From Lachnospiraceae bacterium (GTDB lineage: Bacteria > Bacillota > Clostridia > Lachnospirales > Lachnospiraceae), in the NCBI GenBank assembly GCA_017521195.1, contig JAFXGP010000132.1:35360-99359 (forward strand): DNA of 64,000 nt, given 5' to 3'. A model generated the notes under the pieces. The model was not told the DNA's origin and ran no database searches. It saw nothing but the letters and a program-made list of their open reading frames with translations. Below, one piece after another: positions 53,272-61,683 of this stretch (position 1 is the first letter of the stretch; each line of letters starts with the position of its first letter). Made by a program: the position numbers and the translations under genes.

Positions 53272-55038
53272 ATGGTACAGAATGAAAAAACATATGAGAG
53301 TAACGAGTTGTTAAAACGATTTTTTACGTATTTTAAAAAATATAAACATATTTTATTCCTGGATTTGTTTTGTGCAGCCCTGACAACCTTGTGTGAATTG
53401 ATATTGCCATTGATTATGCGCTACATTACCAATGAAGGAATTTCTAATCTGGCAGCATTATCGGTAGAAACCATTGTAAGATTGGGAGTATTATATCTTC
53501 TTCTCAGGGTAATTGAATGTGGGGCAGGATATTATATGGCGGATATGGGACATGTAATGGGTGCTGCCATTGAAACCGATATGCGACGTGATGCTTATGG
53601 ACATTTACAAAAGTTGTCAGATACGTATTATAACAATACTAAAGTTGGTCAGATTATGGGGAGAATTACCAACGACTTATTTGATGTAACGGAATTTGCG
53701 CATCATTGTCCGGAAGAATTTTTTATTGCCGGGATTAAAATTATTGCTTCCTTTGTAATTCTGGCAAGGGTGAATGTGAGTTTGACAGTGATTGTTTTCA
53801 TAATGCTTCCGTTGATGTTTTTTGTTTGTATGAAACTGAATTTTCGAATGAAGAGTGTGTTCCGTGTGCAGAGAAGTCATATAGGAGAATTAAATGCCCG
53901 AATCGAGGACAGTTTATTAGGACATAAAGTAGTAAAAGCCTTTGCGAATGAAGAAGTGGAAAAGGCCAAATTTGAAGTTGATAACAGCAAATTTTTAGAT
54001 ATTAAAAAAGTATCTTATCGATATATGTCACAGTTTCAAACCACGGTAAAAGCTTTTGATGGTTTGATTTATCTGACGGTTTTGGTGGCTGGCGGTATTT
54101 TTATGGTAAAACAATGGATTTTACCGGGAGATTTGGTAGCATACATGTTATACGTAACTACTTTAATTGCCACCATACGAAGAATTATAGAATTTGCGGA
54201 GCAGTTCCAAAGGGGAATGACGGGAATCGAAAGATTTTTACAAATTATGGATTCAGATATTGAGATTTTTGATGAACCGGATGCCGAACCTATGGAAAAT
54301 CCTAAAGGTGAAATTGTATTTGAAAATGTTGAATTTGAATATCCGGATGATCATAACCAAGTGTTCCATAATTTGAATTTGTCGATTAAGCCGGGAGAAA
54401 AAGTAGCTATTGTAGGACCCAGTGGCGGAGGTAAAACAACTCTTTGTAACCTGATTCCGAGATTTTATGATGTTACCAAAGGTAATATCTATATAGATGG
54501 GGAGAATGTTAAGAAATTTACCTTGAAGAGTCTTCGCAGGAACATCGGTATGGTACAACAAGATGTGTATCTGTTTTCGGGAACTATTTTTGATAACATT
54601 TCTTATGGGAAACCCGGTGCTTCGAGGGAAGAAGTGATAGAAGCAGCGAAAAAAGCCGGTGCCCATGAATTTATAGAGAAACTGAAGGATGGTTATGATA
54701 CCTATGTAGGAGAACGCGGAGTAAAATTATCCGGTGGACAGAAACAACGTATCAGCATTGCCAGGGTCTTTTTGAAAAATCCGCCAATGATTATATTAGA
54801 TGAGGCTACTTCTGCATTGGATAATGAAAGTGAATTTGCAGTGGCAAAATCTCTGGCAAAGTTATCGGAGGGAAGAACTACTCTTACCATTGCCCACAGA
54901 CTCAGCAGTATTAAGAATTCAGACAGAATTTTGGTGTTGACGGAAGATGGAATTGTAGAAGAAGGAAATCATGAAACGTTATTGGAGCAAAAGGGTATTT
55001 ATTATCACTTCTATATGACGGCCAATGCATTAAAATAA
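53272..55038 (+). CDS. ABC exporter, fused permease and ATPase
   Basis: A 588-residue half-transporter. Six TM helices span residues 20-310 and an ATPase domain about 345-588 holds Walker A GPSGGGKTT (about 382-390), signature LSGGQKQRISIAR, Walker B 'PMIILDEATSALD' and the H-loop 'TIAHRLSSI'. It belongs to the MsbA/LmrA-like multidrug/lipid group and would work as a homodimer, since no second half-transporter is next to it. Substrate cannot be told. SD is AAAAGGAGAG. Confidence 0.93.
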   Translation: MVQNEKTYESNELLKRFFTYFKKYKHILFLDLFCAALTTLCELILPLIMRYITNEGISNLAALSVETIVRLGVLYLLLRVIECGAGYYMADMGHVMGAAIETDMRRDAYGHLQKLSDTYYNNTKVGQIMGRITNDLFDVTEFAHHCPEEFFIAGIKIIASFVILARVNVSLTVIVFIMLPLMFFVCMKLNFRMKSVFRVQRSHIGELNARIEDSLLGHKVVKAFANEEVEKAKFEVDNSKFLDIKKVSYRYMSQFQTTVKAFDGLIYLTVLVAGGIFMVKQWILPGDLVAYMLYVTTLIATIRRIIEFAEQFQRGMTGIERFLQIMDSDIEIFDEPDAEPMENPKGEIVFENVEFEYPDDHNQVFHNLNLSIKPGEKVAIVGPSGGGKTTLCNLIPRFYDVTKGNIYIDGENVKKFTLKSLRRNIGMVQQDVYLFSGTIFDNISYGKPGASREEVIEAAKKAGAHEFIEKLKDGYDTYVGERGVKLSGGQKQRISIARVFLKNPPMIILDEATSALDNESEFAVAKSLAKLSEGRTTLTIAHRLSSIKNSDRILVLTEDGIVEEGNHETLLEQKGIYYHFYMTANALK

Positions 55039-55108
55039 AAGTGATTTAAAGAAGTTATAAAATAAAATGAATAGAATTAAAAGAGAATGGTCCGTTAGGG
55101 TAAAATAA

Positions 55109-55117
55109 TGATATAAT
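55109..55117 (+). promoter_or_regulatory. Extended -10 promoter element
   Basis: TGATATAAT (TG plus TATAAT at 55112-55117) lies 47 bases upstream of the MBL/beta-CASP gene; no good -35 is seen, as is usual for extended -10 promoters. Confidence 0.45.
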
Positions 55118-55164
55118 AGAAGTAGAAAAAACCACATATAGCAATTCACATAGGAGGTGTTTCT

Positions 55165-56769
55165 ATGGAACTGATGTTTATCGGAGCAGCCCATGAGGTA
55201 ACAGGAAGTTGTCATTATTTGAAGGTGAACAACAAGCATATTTTAGTTGATTACGGTATGGAACAGGGTGTGAATTATTTTGAAAACGCAGGTTTACCTG
55301 TGGATTCAGCCATGATAGATTATGTATTCTTAACTCATGCCCATGTAGATCACTCCGGATATCTTCCGCTATTGTATTCCAGAGGTTTTCGCGGAGAAAT
55401 CTATATGACACAGGCCAGTGCGGAACTTTGCAGTATTATGTTACGAGACTGTGCTCATATTCAGATGCAGGAAGCAGAATGGAAGAACAGAAAGGCGAAA
55501 CGAAGCGCGAAAGTAGCAGCAGTGGAGCCGTTATATACCATGGAAGATGCGGATGGAGCCATTAAACGGATTATTCCATGCCCATATGATGCAGAAATTG
55601 ATGTGGATGAAGGAATAAAGATTCGTTTTACGGATATTGGTCATTTACTGGGATCATCCAGCATTGAAGTCTGGGCAACAGAGGGAGGCGTTACCAGAAA
55701 ACTTGTATTTTCCGGTGATATAGGAAATGTAAATCAGCCGTTAATTAAAGATCCGGCATATACAGAAGAGGCAGACTATGTTATTATGGAATCTACTTAT
55801 GGTGACAGATACCATTCTGTGGAAAGACCGGATTATGTAACAGAGTTAGCTTCTATCATTCAGGAGACATTTGACAGAGGCGGCAATGTGGTGATTCCGT
55901 CTTTTGCTGTAGGAAGAACGCAGGAAATGTTATATTTCTTAAGACAGATTAAGGAAATGAATCTGATTAAGAGGCATGAAGGATTTGAAGTATATGTAGA
56001 TAGTCCGTTGGCAGTGGAAGCTACGGGAATATTCCATCAAAATATATATACATGTTTTGATGAGGAAGCTATGGAATTAGTAAATAGAGGAATCAATCCT
56101 ATTGCGTTTCCGGGTCTGCGATTATCTATCACCAGTGAAGAATCCAAAGCTATAAACTTTGATATGAAGCCGAAAGTAATTTTATCTGCATCAGGAATGT
56201 GTGAGGCAGGACGAATCCGTCATCATTTAAAACATAATCTCTGGAGACCGGAATGTACTATTCTTTTCGTAGGATATCAGGCAGTGGGAACTTTGGGACG
56301 AATTCTGGTAGATGGTGTGGAAGAAGTAAGACTGTTTGGGGAAACCATAGAAGTTCGTGCATCCATACAGAAATTAGCAGGTATCAGCGGACATGCAGAC
56401 AAAGGCGGATTAATTAAGTGGATTCGTGGATTTACCGGTAAACCCAAAAAAGTATTTGTTGTCCATGGGGAAGACAGTGTATGTAAATCTTTTACTAATT
56501 GTCTGATAGATGAGTATGGTTTTGATGCTTATGCACCATACAGCGGGACCAGATTTGATTTAATTCGCGGAGAATTTATACGGGAAATGCCGGCAATTCC
56601 AATTACGCAGAAACCAAAGACAAGGCACGCATCAGAGGTATTTGCAAGACTTTTGGCAGCGGGGCAGAGACTTATGGTGGTTATCGGAAGGAACGAAGGT
56701 GGAGCCAACAAGGATTTGGCGAAGTTTGCGGATCAAATCAACTCCCTTTGCGACAAGTGGGATAGATAA
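55165..56769 (+). CDS. MBL-fold beta-CASP RNase-like protein
   Basis: A 534-residue metallo-beta-lactamase with beta-CASP insertion: 'GAAHEVTGSCHYLKVNNKH', metal motif 'LTHAHVDHSGYLPLLY', 'FTDIGHLLGSSSIEVW', 'VIPSFAVGRTQEMLYFL', 'ILSASGMCEAGRIRHHLKH' and 'SGHADKGGLIKWIRGF'. This is the CPSF73/YsH-type RNA-processing group. No KH domain. It probably acts in RNA turnover; the substrate is unknown. SD is AGGAGG. Confidence 0.9.
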   Translation: MELMFIGAAHEVTGSCHYLKVNNKHILVDYGMEQGVNYFENAGLPVDSAMIDYVFLTHAHVDHSGYLPLLYSRGFRGEIYMTQASAELCSIMLRDCAHIQMQEAEWKNRKAKRSAKVAAVEPLYTMEDADGAIKRIIPCPYDAEIDVDEGIKIRFTDIGHLLGSSSIEVWATEGGVTRKLVFSGDIGNVNQPLIKDPAYTEEADYVIMESTYGDRYHSVERPDYVTELASIIQETFDRGGNVVIPSFAVGRTQEMLYFLRQIKEMNLIKRHEGFEVYVDSPLAVEATGIFHQNIYTCFDEEAMELVNRGINPIAFPGLRLSITSEESKAINFDMKPKVILSASGMCEAGRIRHHLKHNLWRPECTILFVGYQAVGTLGRILVDGVEEVRLFGETIEVRASIQKLAGISGHADKGGLIKWIRGFTGKPKKVFVVHGEDSVCKSFTNCLIDEYGFDAYAPYSGTRFDLIRGEFIREMPAIPITQKPKTRHASEVFARLLAAGQRLMVVIGRNEGGANKDLAKFADQINSLCDKWDR

Positions 56770-56793
56770 AAAGAGGAGAAAGAAGAAAAAAGT

Positions 56794-57642
56794 ATGAGTT
56801 TAGCAGATCAGATTTTTATAAATATGTGTAAAGATATTTTAGAAAACGGTACCAGTACCGAAGGAGAAAAGGTAAGACCAAAATGGCCGGATGGAACACC
56901 CGCCTATACCATTAAAAAATTCGGTGTGGTTAATCGCTATGATTTGTCCAAAGAATTTCCGCTTTTGACTTTACGTCGTACTGCATTAAAGTCGGCTACT
57001 GATGAGATGCTTTGGATTTGGCAACAGAAATCTAATAATATTAATGATTTACACAGTCATATCTGGGATGAATGGGCAGATGCAGATGGTTCTATAGGGA
57101 AGGCTTATGGTTATCAGATGAGAGTAAAACACCAGTATAAGGAAGGTATGATGGATCAGGTGGATAGAGTCATCTATGATTTGAAAAATAATCCTTTCAG
57201 CCGTCGTATTATGACTAATATTTATGTGCATCAGGATCTTCATGAAATGAATCTGTATCCATGTGCGTATAGTATGACTTTTAATGTAACTCAGAAAAAG
57301 GGAGAAGATAAATTAACATTAAATGCAATTTTGAATCAGCGTTCCCAGGATATTCTTGCAGCTAATAACTGGAATGTAGTACAGTATTCTGTCTTAGTCC
57401 ATATGTTGGCACAGGTTTGTGATATGAACGTAGGAGAATTGATACATGTAATTGCCGATGCCCATATTTATGACAGACATATTCCTATTATTGAAGAATT
57501 AATTTCAAGACCTACTTATGATGCACCAAAATTTACACTGAATCCTGATGTGAAAGACTTCTATCAATTTACACGCCATGATGTATCTGTAGAAAATTAT
57601 ATTACGGGAGAACAGGTAAAAGATATTCCGATTGCAATCTAG
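56794..57642 (+). CDS. thyA: Thymidylate synthase
   Basis: A 282-residue ThyA, making dTMP from dUMP with methylene-tetrahydrofolate. Recognised by 'FPLLTLRRTALKSATDEMLW', 'GSIGKAYGYQMR', catalytic C157 in 'YPCAYSMTFNV', 'LNQRSQDILAANNWNVVQYS' and 'IADAHIYDRHIPIIEELI'. The usual His after the Cys-Pro is Ala, a known variant. folA lies 94 bases downstream, completing the thymidylate/folate cycle. SD is AAGAGGAG, well spaced. Confidence 0.96.
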   Translation: MSLADQIFINMCKDILENGTSTEGEKVRPKWPDGTPAYTIKKFGVVNRYDLSKEFPLLTLRRTALKSATDEMLWIWQQKSNNINDLHSHIWDEWADADGSIGKAYGYQMRVKHQYKEGMMDQVDRVIYDLKNNPFSRRIMTNIYVHQDLHEMNLYPCAYSMTFNVTQKKGEDKLTLNAILNQRSQDILAANNWNVVQYSVLVHMLAQVCDMNVGELIHVIADAHIYDRHIPIIEELISRPTYDAPKFTLNPDVKDFYQFTRHDVSVENYITGEQVKDIPIAI

Positions 57643-57735
57643 ATACCGTTTTAGATATGTCACAATAGCATTGTGTCAGCAATCTTTTCGAGTTTAATGG
57701 ATAAGCAATAAAAAGAAGGGAAAAAGGAGAAATAC

Positions 57736-58227
57736 ATGAATTTAATTGTAGCTGTAGATGAAAATTGGGCTATTGGATATAAGAATGAATTGTTAATCCG
57801 TATTCCTGCGGATATGAAAATGTTCCGTCAGGAAACTACAGGAAAAGTAGTAGTTTTGGGAAGAAAAACTTTGGAAACATTTCCTAATGCCCAGCCTCTA
57901 AAAAACAGAACTAATATTATTCTTTCTACCCAGACAGATTATGAGGTAAAAGATGCCACTGTGGTACATTCCATTGAAGAATTGTTGGAAGAATTGAAGA
58001 AATATCCGGAGGAAGAGGTTTATATTACCGGTGGGGAGACTGTTTATCGTCAGATGCTTCCGTATTGTGATGTGGCTCATGTTACTAAGATTGACCGTAA
58101 ATATGAAGCGGATGCATTTTTCCCGAATTTGGATCAGGATCCGGAATGGGAAATTACCGCTGAGAGTGACGAACAAAGTTACTTTGACACAACCTATACT
58201 TTTGTGAAGTATGAAAGGATAAAATAA
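57736..58227 (+). CDS. folA: Dihydrofolate reductase
   Basis: A 163-residue DHFR starting MNLIVAVDENWAIGYKNEL, with 'VVLGRKTLETFP' for NADPH binding, 'VYITGGETVYRQMLPYCDVA' and the C-terminal 'YFDTTYTFVKYERIK'. It regenerates tetrahydrofolate used by the neighbouring thymidylate synthase. SD is AAAAAGGAG. A terminator follows. Confidence 0.96.
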   Translation: MNLIVAVDENWAIGYKNELLIRIPADMKMFRQETTGKVVVLGRKTLETFPNAQPLKNRTNIILSTQTDYEVKDATVVHSIEELLEELKKYPEEEVYITGGETVYRQMLPYCDVAHVTKIDRKYEADAFFPNLDQDPEWEITAESDEQSYFDTTYTFVKYERIK

Positions 58228-58253
58228 GATAGAGGAATTATAGTTTATATACC

Positions 58254-58291
58254 AAAAACAGGATGTTGTATTAAACCACATCCTGTTTTTT
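58254..58291. terminator. Bidirectional intrinsic terminator
   Basis: A perfect 13-bp stem (AAAAACAGGATGT with ACATCCTGTTTTT) with an 11-base loop between folA and the convergent YerC-like gene. Confidence 0.87.
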
Positions 58292-58308
58292 ATGATAATT
58301 AAATTTCT

Positions 58309-58608
58309 TTATTCTTCATCTTTTTTGTTCATTCTGTTAAATACCAGTTCGTAACCGTCATTGCCGTAATTTAAAGAGCGGTTTACACGGCTAATGGTTG
58401 CAGTGGAAGCTCCGGTCTTTTCAGCAATTTCCAAATAGGTTTTGTGGTCTTTTAACATAGATGCAACTTCGAAACGTTGGGAAAGGGAAAGAAGTTCATT
58501 TACGGTACATAAATCTTCAAAAAAACTGTAACATTCACTTCTGTCTTTTAAGTGTAAAATTGCATCAAATAAAAAATCCACTGCTTCTGTTTTAATCTTT
58601 TTATTCAC
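58309..58608 (-). CDS. YerC/YecD family TrpR-related protein
   Basis: A 99-residue TrpR-like DNA-binding protein: 'FEDLCTVNELLSLSQRFEVA', 'LKDHKTYLEIAEKTGASTA', 'ISRVNRSLNYGNDGY'. The helix-turn-helix ends with 'ATISRVNRSL'. Family members are small dimeric regulators found beside pcrA or related genes in Firmicutes; targets here are unknown. GTG 58608 is chosen, with GGAGG seven bases upstream; a longer ATG form at 58665 lacks an SD. Confidence 0.9.
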   Translation of the reverse strand: MNKKIKTEAVDFLFDAILHLKDRSECYSFFEDLCTVNELLSLSQRFEVASMLKDHKTYLEIAEKTGASTATISRVNRSLNYGNDGYELVFNRMNKKDEE

Positions 58609-58861
58609 AAGTATACCTCCGTCTGCTTTTATTCTGTAAAACATCTCTGTTCTAAAGTTTAACATACTAAAGTTTTAAAGTAAAGAAGAAAATTGTTACA
58701 ATATGAAATTCTTAATTTATCCTTAAGAATTGCAAATATAGATGACTTCTTATGTGGTTTTTGATACTATATATCGTAATAATAGATGTTGCACATGAAG
58801 ATAGAAAACAATGTGAAGTAGGAATAAATAAACAATATGTGAAGAAGGATGGTTTGCACAA

Positions 58862-59464
58862 ATGGAGAAGAGCAGACAGGATATGTTAAATGAATTAATA
58901 GGAATGTTAGATAAATTATCTTATGTAAAACCGGAAGAAATTCCTAATATTGATTTGTACATGGATCAGGTTTTAAGTTTTATTAACGATAGAACAAGAT
59001 ATCTTACTTGGAATCCGGAAGAGGATAAGATTTTTACCAAAACTATGATTAATAATTATGCCAAAACGAAAATACTTCCGGCACCGGTTAAGAAAAAATA
59101 TTCCCAGGACCATATATTATTATTATTATTAATTTATTATTTTAAAGGTGTACTTTCTGTGGGAGACACAGGGAAATTATTAGGAAAGATTACGGAAAAT
59201 TACTTTGGCAATGCCGGGGAAATGGCATTTGAAGATATTTATCAGGAAGTTTTTAAGTTAGAGGCCGGGGAAATAGATTTTTTGAAAAAGGACATTTCAG
59301 AGAAGTTTGCCATTGCAGAAGAAACATTTCAGGATGCACCGGAAAAAAGCAAAGAATTTTTGAAAAATTTTGCCTTCATCTGTTTGTTAAGTTATGATGT
59401 ATACATGAAAAAACTAATGATTGAAAAATTGGTAGAGGAATGCTGTAACAATGGTGATGAATAA
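58862..59464 (+). CDS. DUF1836 domain-containing protein
   Basis: A 200-residue soluble protein with the DUF1836 pattern: 'VKPEEIPNIDLYMDQVLSFI', 'MINNYAKTKILPAPVKKKYS', 'HILLLLLIYYFKGVLSVGDT'. The first half looks like a MerR-like winged helix-turn-helix, so it may be a DNA-binding regulator, but no target is known. SD (AAGAAGGA) is a little far at about 12 bases. Confidence 0.88.
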   Translation: MEKSRQDMLNELIGMLDKLSYVKPEEIPNIDLYMDQVLSFINDRTRYLTWNPEEDKIFTKTMINNYAKTKILPAPVKKKYSQDHILLLLLIYYFKGVLSVGDTGKLLGKITENYFGNAGEMAFEDIYQEVFKLEAGEIDFLKKDISEKFAIAEETFQDAPEKSKEFLKNFAFICLLSYDVYMKKLMIEKLVEECCNNGDE

Positions 59465-59531
59465 AAAAATTAAGTAACATTTTAATAAAAAACGCGTATT
59501 TTATACCATCAGAATTTTTTTGGAGGGATTT

Positions 59532-60524
59532 ATGAAGAAAAGACTGATGGTATTTTTTATGCTCATCACTTTACTATTAGTAACCGTAACAGGATGTGGA
59601 AATGTTACGGGAAAAGGAACAAAAGTGACATTAAATGAGGTTGCCCATTCTGTTTTTTATGTTCCTATGTACGTAGCTATTGAAAATGGTTATTTCGAAG
59701 AAGAAGGATTGGATGTTACATTGGTGACCGGTTTTGGTGCAGACAAAACCATGACAGCATTGTTATCGGGAGAAGCTGATATCGGATTTATGGGACCGGA
59801 ATCCACGATTTATACGTATCAGGGAGGAATGGAAGATTATGCTGTGAATTTTGCCCAATTAACTCAAAGGGCAGGAAATTTCCTTGTGGGAAGACAGCCG
59901 GAAGAAAATTTTACTTTTGATATGTTGCGTGGCAAGGATGTATTAGCAGGGCGTGCAGGCGGGATGCCTCAGATGGTATTTGAATATATTTTGAAGAAAC
60001 ATGGTTTAGATCCGCAGACAGATGTGAAGATGAATCAGAGTATTGATTTTGGTTCTACCGCAGCTGCATTTTCCGGCGGACAGGGAGAATATTCCGTAGA
60101 ATTTGAACCTCATGCAACTGCATTGGAACAAAAAGGTGATGGTTACGTAATTGCATCCTTAGGAGAAGAATCCGGCTATGTGCCATACACTGCATTCAGC
60201 GCAAGAAAAAGTTACATGGAACAGAATCCGGAAGTGATTGAAAGTTTTACAAGGGCATTACAAAAGGGGATGGAATTTGTAAACAGCCATACACCGGAAG
60301 AGTTGGCAAAAGTAATAAAACCACAGTTTGAGGAAATGGATGAGACTGCTCTGGCAACGATTATCAAACGCTATCAGGAACAGGACACATGGAAAACAGA
60401 CTTGATATTTTCGAAAGAAGCATTTGATTTGTTGCAAGATATCCTAATGGATGCGGAGGTATTGACGGAAACAGTTCCTTACGAAGATATAGTGAATACA
60501 AAGTTTGCAGAAAATGTGAAATGA
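59532..60524 (+). CDS. NMT1/SsuA-type substrate-binding lipoprotein (orphan ABC component)
   Basis: A 330-residue lipoprotein with signal peptide and lipobox VTGC at Cys22. The binding-protein fold begins 'VTLNEVAHSVFYVPMYVAIE' and contains 'GYFEEEGLDVTLVTGFGADK', 'LLSGEADIGFMGPESTIYTY' and 'GRAGGMPQMVFEYILKKHGL'. This family binds thiamine precursors, sulfonates or nitrate. No ABC permease or ATPase gene is nearby, so its partner is elsewhere. ATG 59532 has GGAGGG eight bases upstream. Confidence 0.9.
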   Translation: MKKRLMVFFMLITLLLVTVTGCGNVTGKGTKVTLNEVAHSVFYVPMYVAIENGYFEEEGLDVTLVTGFGADKTMTALLSGEADIGFMGPESTIYTYQGGMEDYAVNFAQLTQRAGNFLVGRQPEENFTFDMLRGKDVLAGRAGGMPQMVFEYILKKHGLDPQTDVKMNQSIDFGSTAAAFSGGQGEYSVEFEPHATALEQKGDGYVIASLGEESGYVPYTAFSARKSYMEQNPEVIESFTRALQKGMEFVNSHTPEELAKVIKPQFEEMDETALATIIKRYQEQDTWKTDLIFSKEAFDLLQDILMDAEVLTETVPYEDIVNTKFAENVK

Positions 60525-60560
60525 AATTATCTTAAATAGCTTTCCCGAATATGAAAACCA

Positions 60561-60569
60561 TGATATAAT
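60561..60569 (+). promoter_or_regulatory. Extended -10 promoter element
   Basis: TGATATAAT at 60561-60569, 79 bases upstream of the SPFH-domain gene; -35 is weak. Confidence 0.45.
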
Positions 60570-60648
60570 TTTGTCTATGAAATGAGAGCAGGGAGATTGT
60601 TCGATGTAAATATAAGATGATTATAGCAGGCATAAGGAGGGTAACGTT

Positions 60649-61629
60649 ATGGGATTTTTTTCAAAACAGTTTGCTAGTGTAATTGAATGGAATGAAGGCA
60701 GTGAAGGAACACTTTTTTGGAAATTTCAAAGTGATGAAATCAAAAAGGATTCAAGATTAATTGTACGTCCGGGACAGGATGCCATCTTTTTGTATAATGG
60801 AAAAGTGGAAGGTATTTTTACTGAGGAAGGTAATTTTGAAGTAGAGTCTGAAATTATTCCATTTTTAACAACATTAAAGAGTTTTAAATTTGGTTTTAAT
60901 ACTCCGCTTCGTGCAGAAGTTCTTTTTATCAATACAAAAGAAGTGTTGGTAAAATGGGGAACCAAGAATGCAATTAATTTACAGGCTCCGGGGCTTCCGG
61001 GTGGTATGCCAATCCGTGCATTTGGTACTTTTAGCTGTAAGATTGGTGATTACAATGTAGTGATTGATAAATTGGCGGGAATCCGTCAGTCATATACTGT
61101 GGATGATGTAAAAGAACGTATCATTACTGATTTGAATCCAATGCTTATGAGCTGGATTGGAAAAGAAGGAAGAGATATGTTCAATCTTCAGATGGATGCA
61201 GGTAAGATTGGCGATGGCATCTGCGAAGAATTAAACAAAGAAATGAGCGAGCTTGGAATCGCAATTACTAATTTCACAATTGAAAGCTTTTCTTATCCGG
61301 AAGAAGTTAAAAAGATGCAGGAAAAAGCAGCTGCACAGGCTATGGTTGGTGATGTAAATAAATATCAGCAGATTGCTATGGCAGATTCTTTTGGAAAAGG
61401 AAACGGTGGCGGAATGATGGGCGACATGGTTGGTCTTCAGATGGGAATGGCTATGGGGCAGCAGATGGTAAATCAGATGAACATGAATAATCAGATGAAC
61501 ATGAATAGTCAGATGAGCATGGGTGGTCAGCAGCCTACAGGTGGTGCGGCTCCTAAATTCTGTCCAAACTGCGGAACACCAACAAATGGTGCTAACTTCT
61601 GCGGAAATTGCGGAAATAAATTAGTATAG
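60649..61629 (+). CDS. SPFH-domain protein with Met/Asn/Gln-rich linker and zinc ribbon (YdjI-like)
   Basis: A 326-residue protein. Residues 1-240 hold an SPFH-type domain ('FSKQFASVIEWNEGSEGTLF', 'LRAEVLFINTKEVLVKWGTK', 'FSYPEEVKKMQEKAAAQAM'). Residues about 250-300 are Gly/Met/Gln/Asn-rich with NQMNMNNQMNMNSQMSMGG. The end is a four-Cys zinc ribbon, CPNCGTPTNGANFCGNCGNK. No TM is seen. B. subtilis YdjI-like proteins act in membrane-stress scaffolds with PspA-like partners; none is encoded nearby. SD is AAGGAGGG. A terminator follows. Confidence 0.9.
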   Translation: MGFFSKQFASVIEWNEGSEGTLFWKFQSDEIKKDSRLIVRPGQDAIFLYNGKVEGIFTEEGNFEVESEIIPFLTTLKSFKFGFNTPLRAEVLFINTKEVLVKWGTKNAINLQAPGLPGGMPIRAFGTFSCKIGDYNVVIDKLAGIRQSYTVDDVKERIITDLNPMLMSWIGKEGRDMFNLQMDAGKIGDGICEELNKEMSELGIAITNFTIESFSYPEEVKKMQEKAAAQAMVGDVNKYQQIAMADSFGKGNGGGMMGDMVGLQMGMAMGQQMVNQMNMNNQMNMNSQMSMGGQQPTGGAAPKFCPNCGTPTNGANFCGNCGNKLV

Positions 61630-61640
61630 ATATAAAAATG

Positions 61641-61665
61641 AAAGCCCTGCTTGCAGGGCTTTTTA
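61641..61665 (+). terminator. Intrinsic terminator after the SPFH gene
   Basis: Stem AAAGCCCTG / CAGGGCTTT with a CTTG loop and T-run. The SD of the next gene (TTAGGAGA) follows at once. Confidence 0.8.
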
Positions 61666-61683
61666 TTAGGAGAATTATAGAAA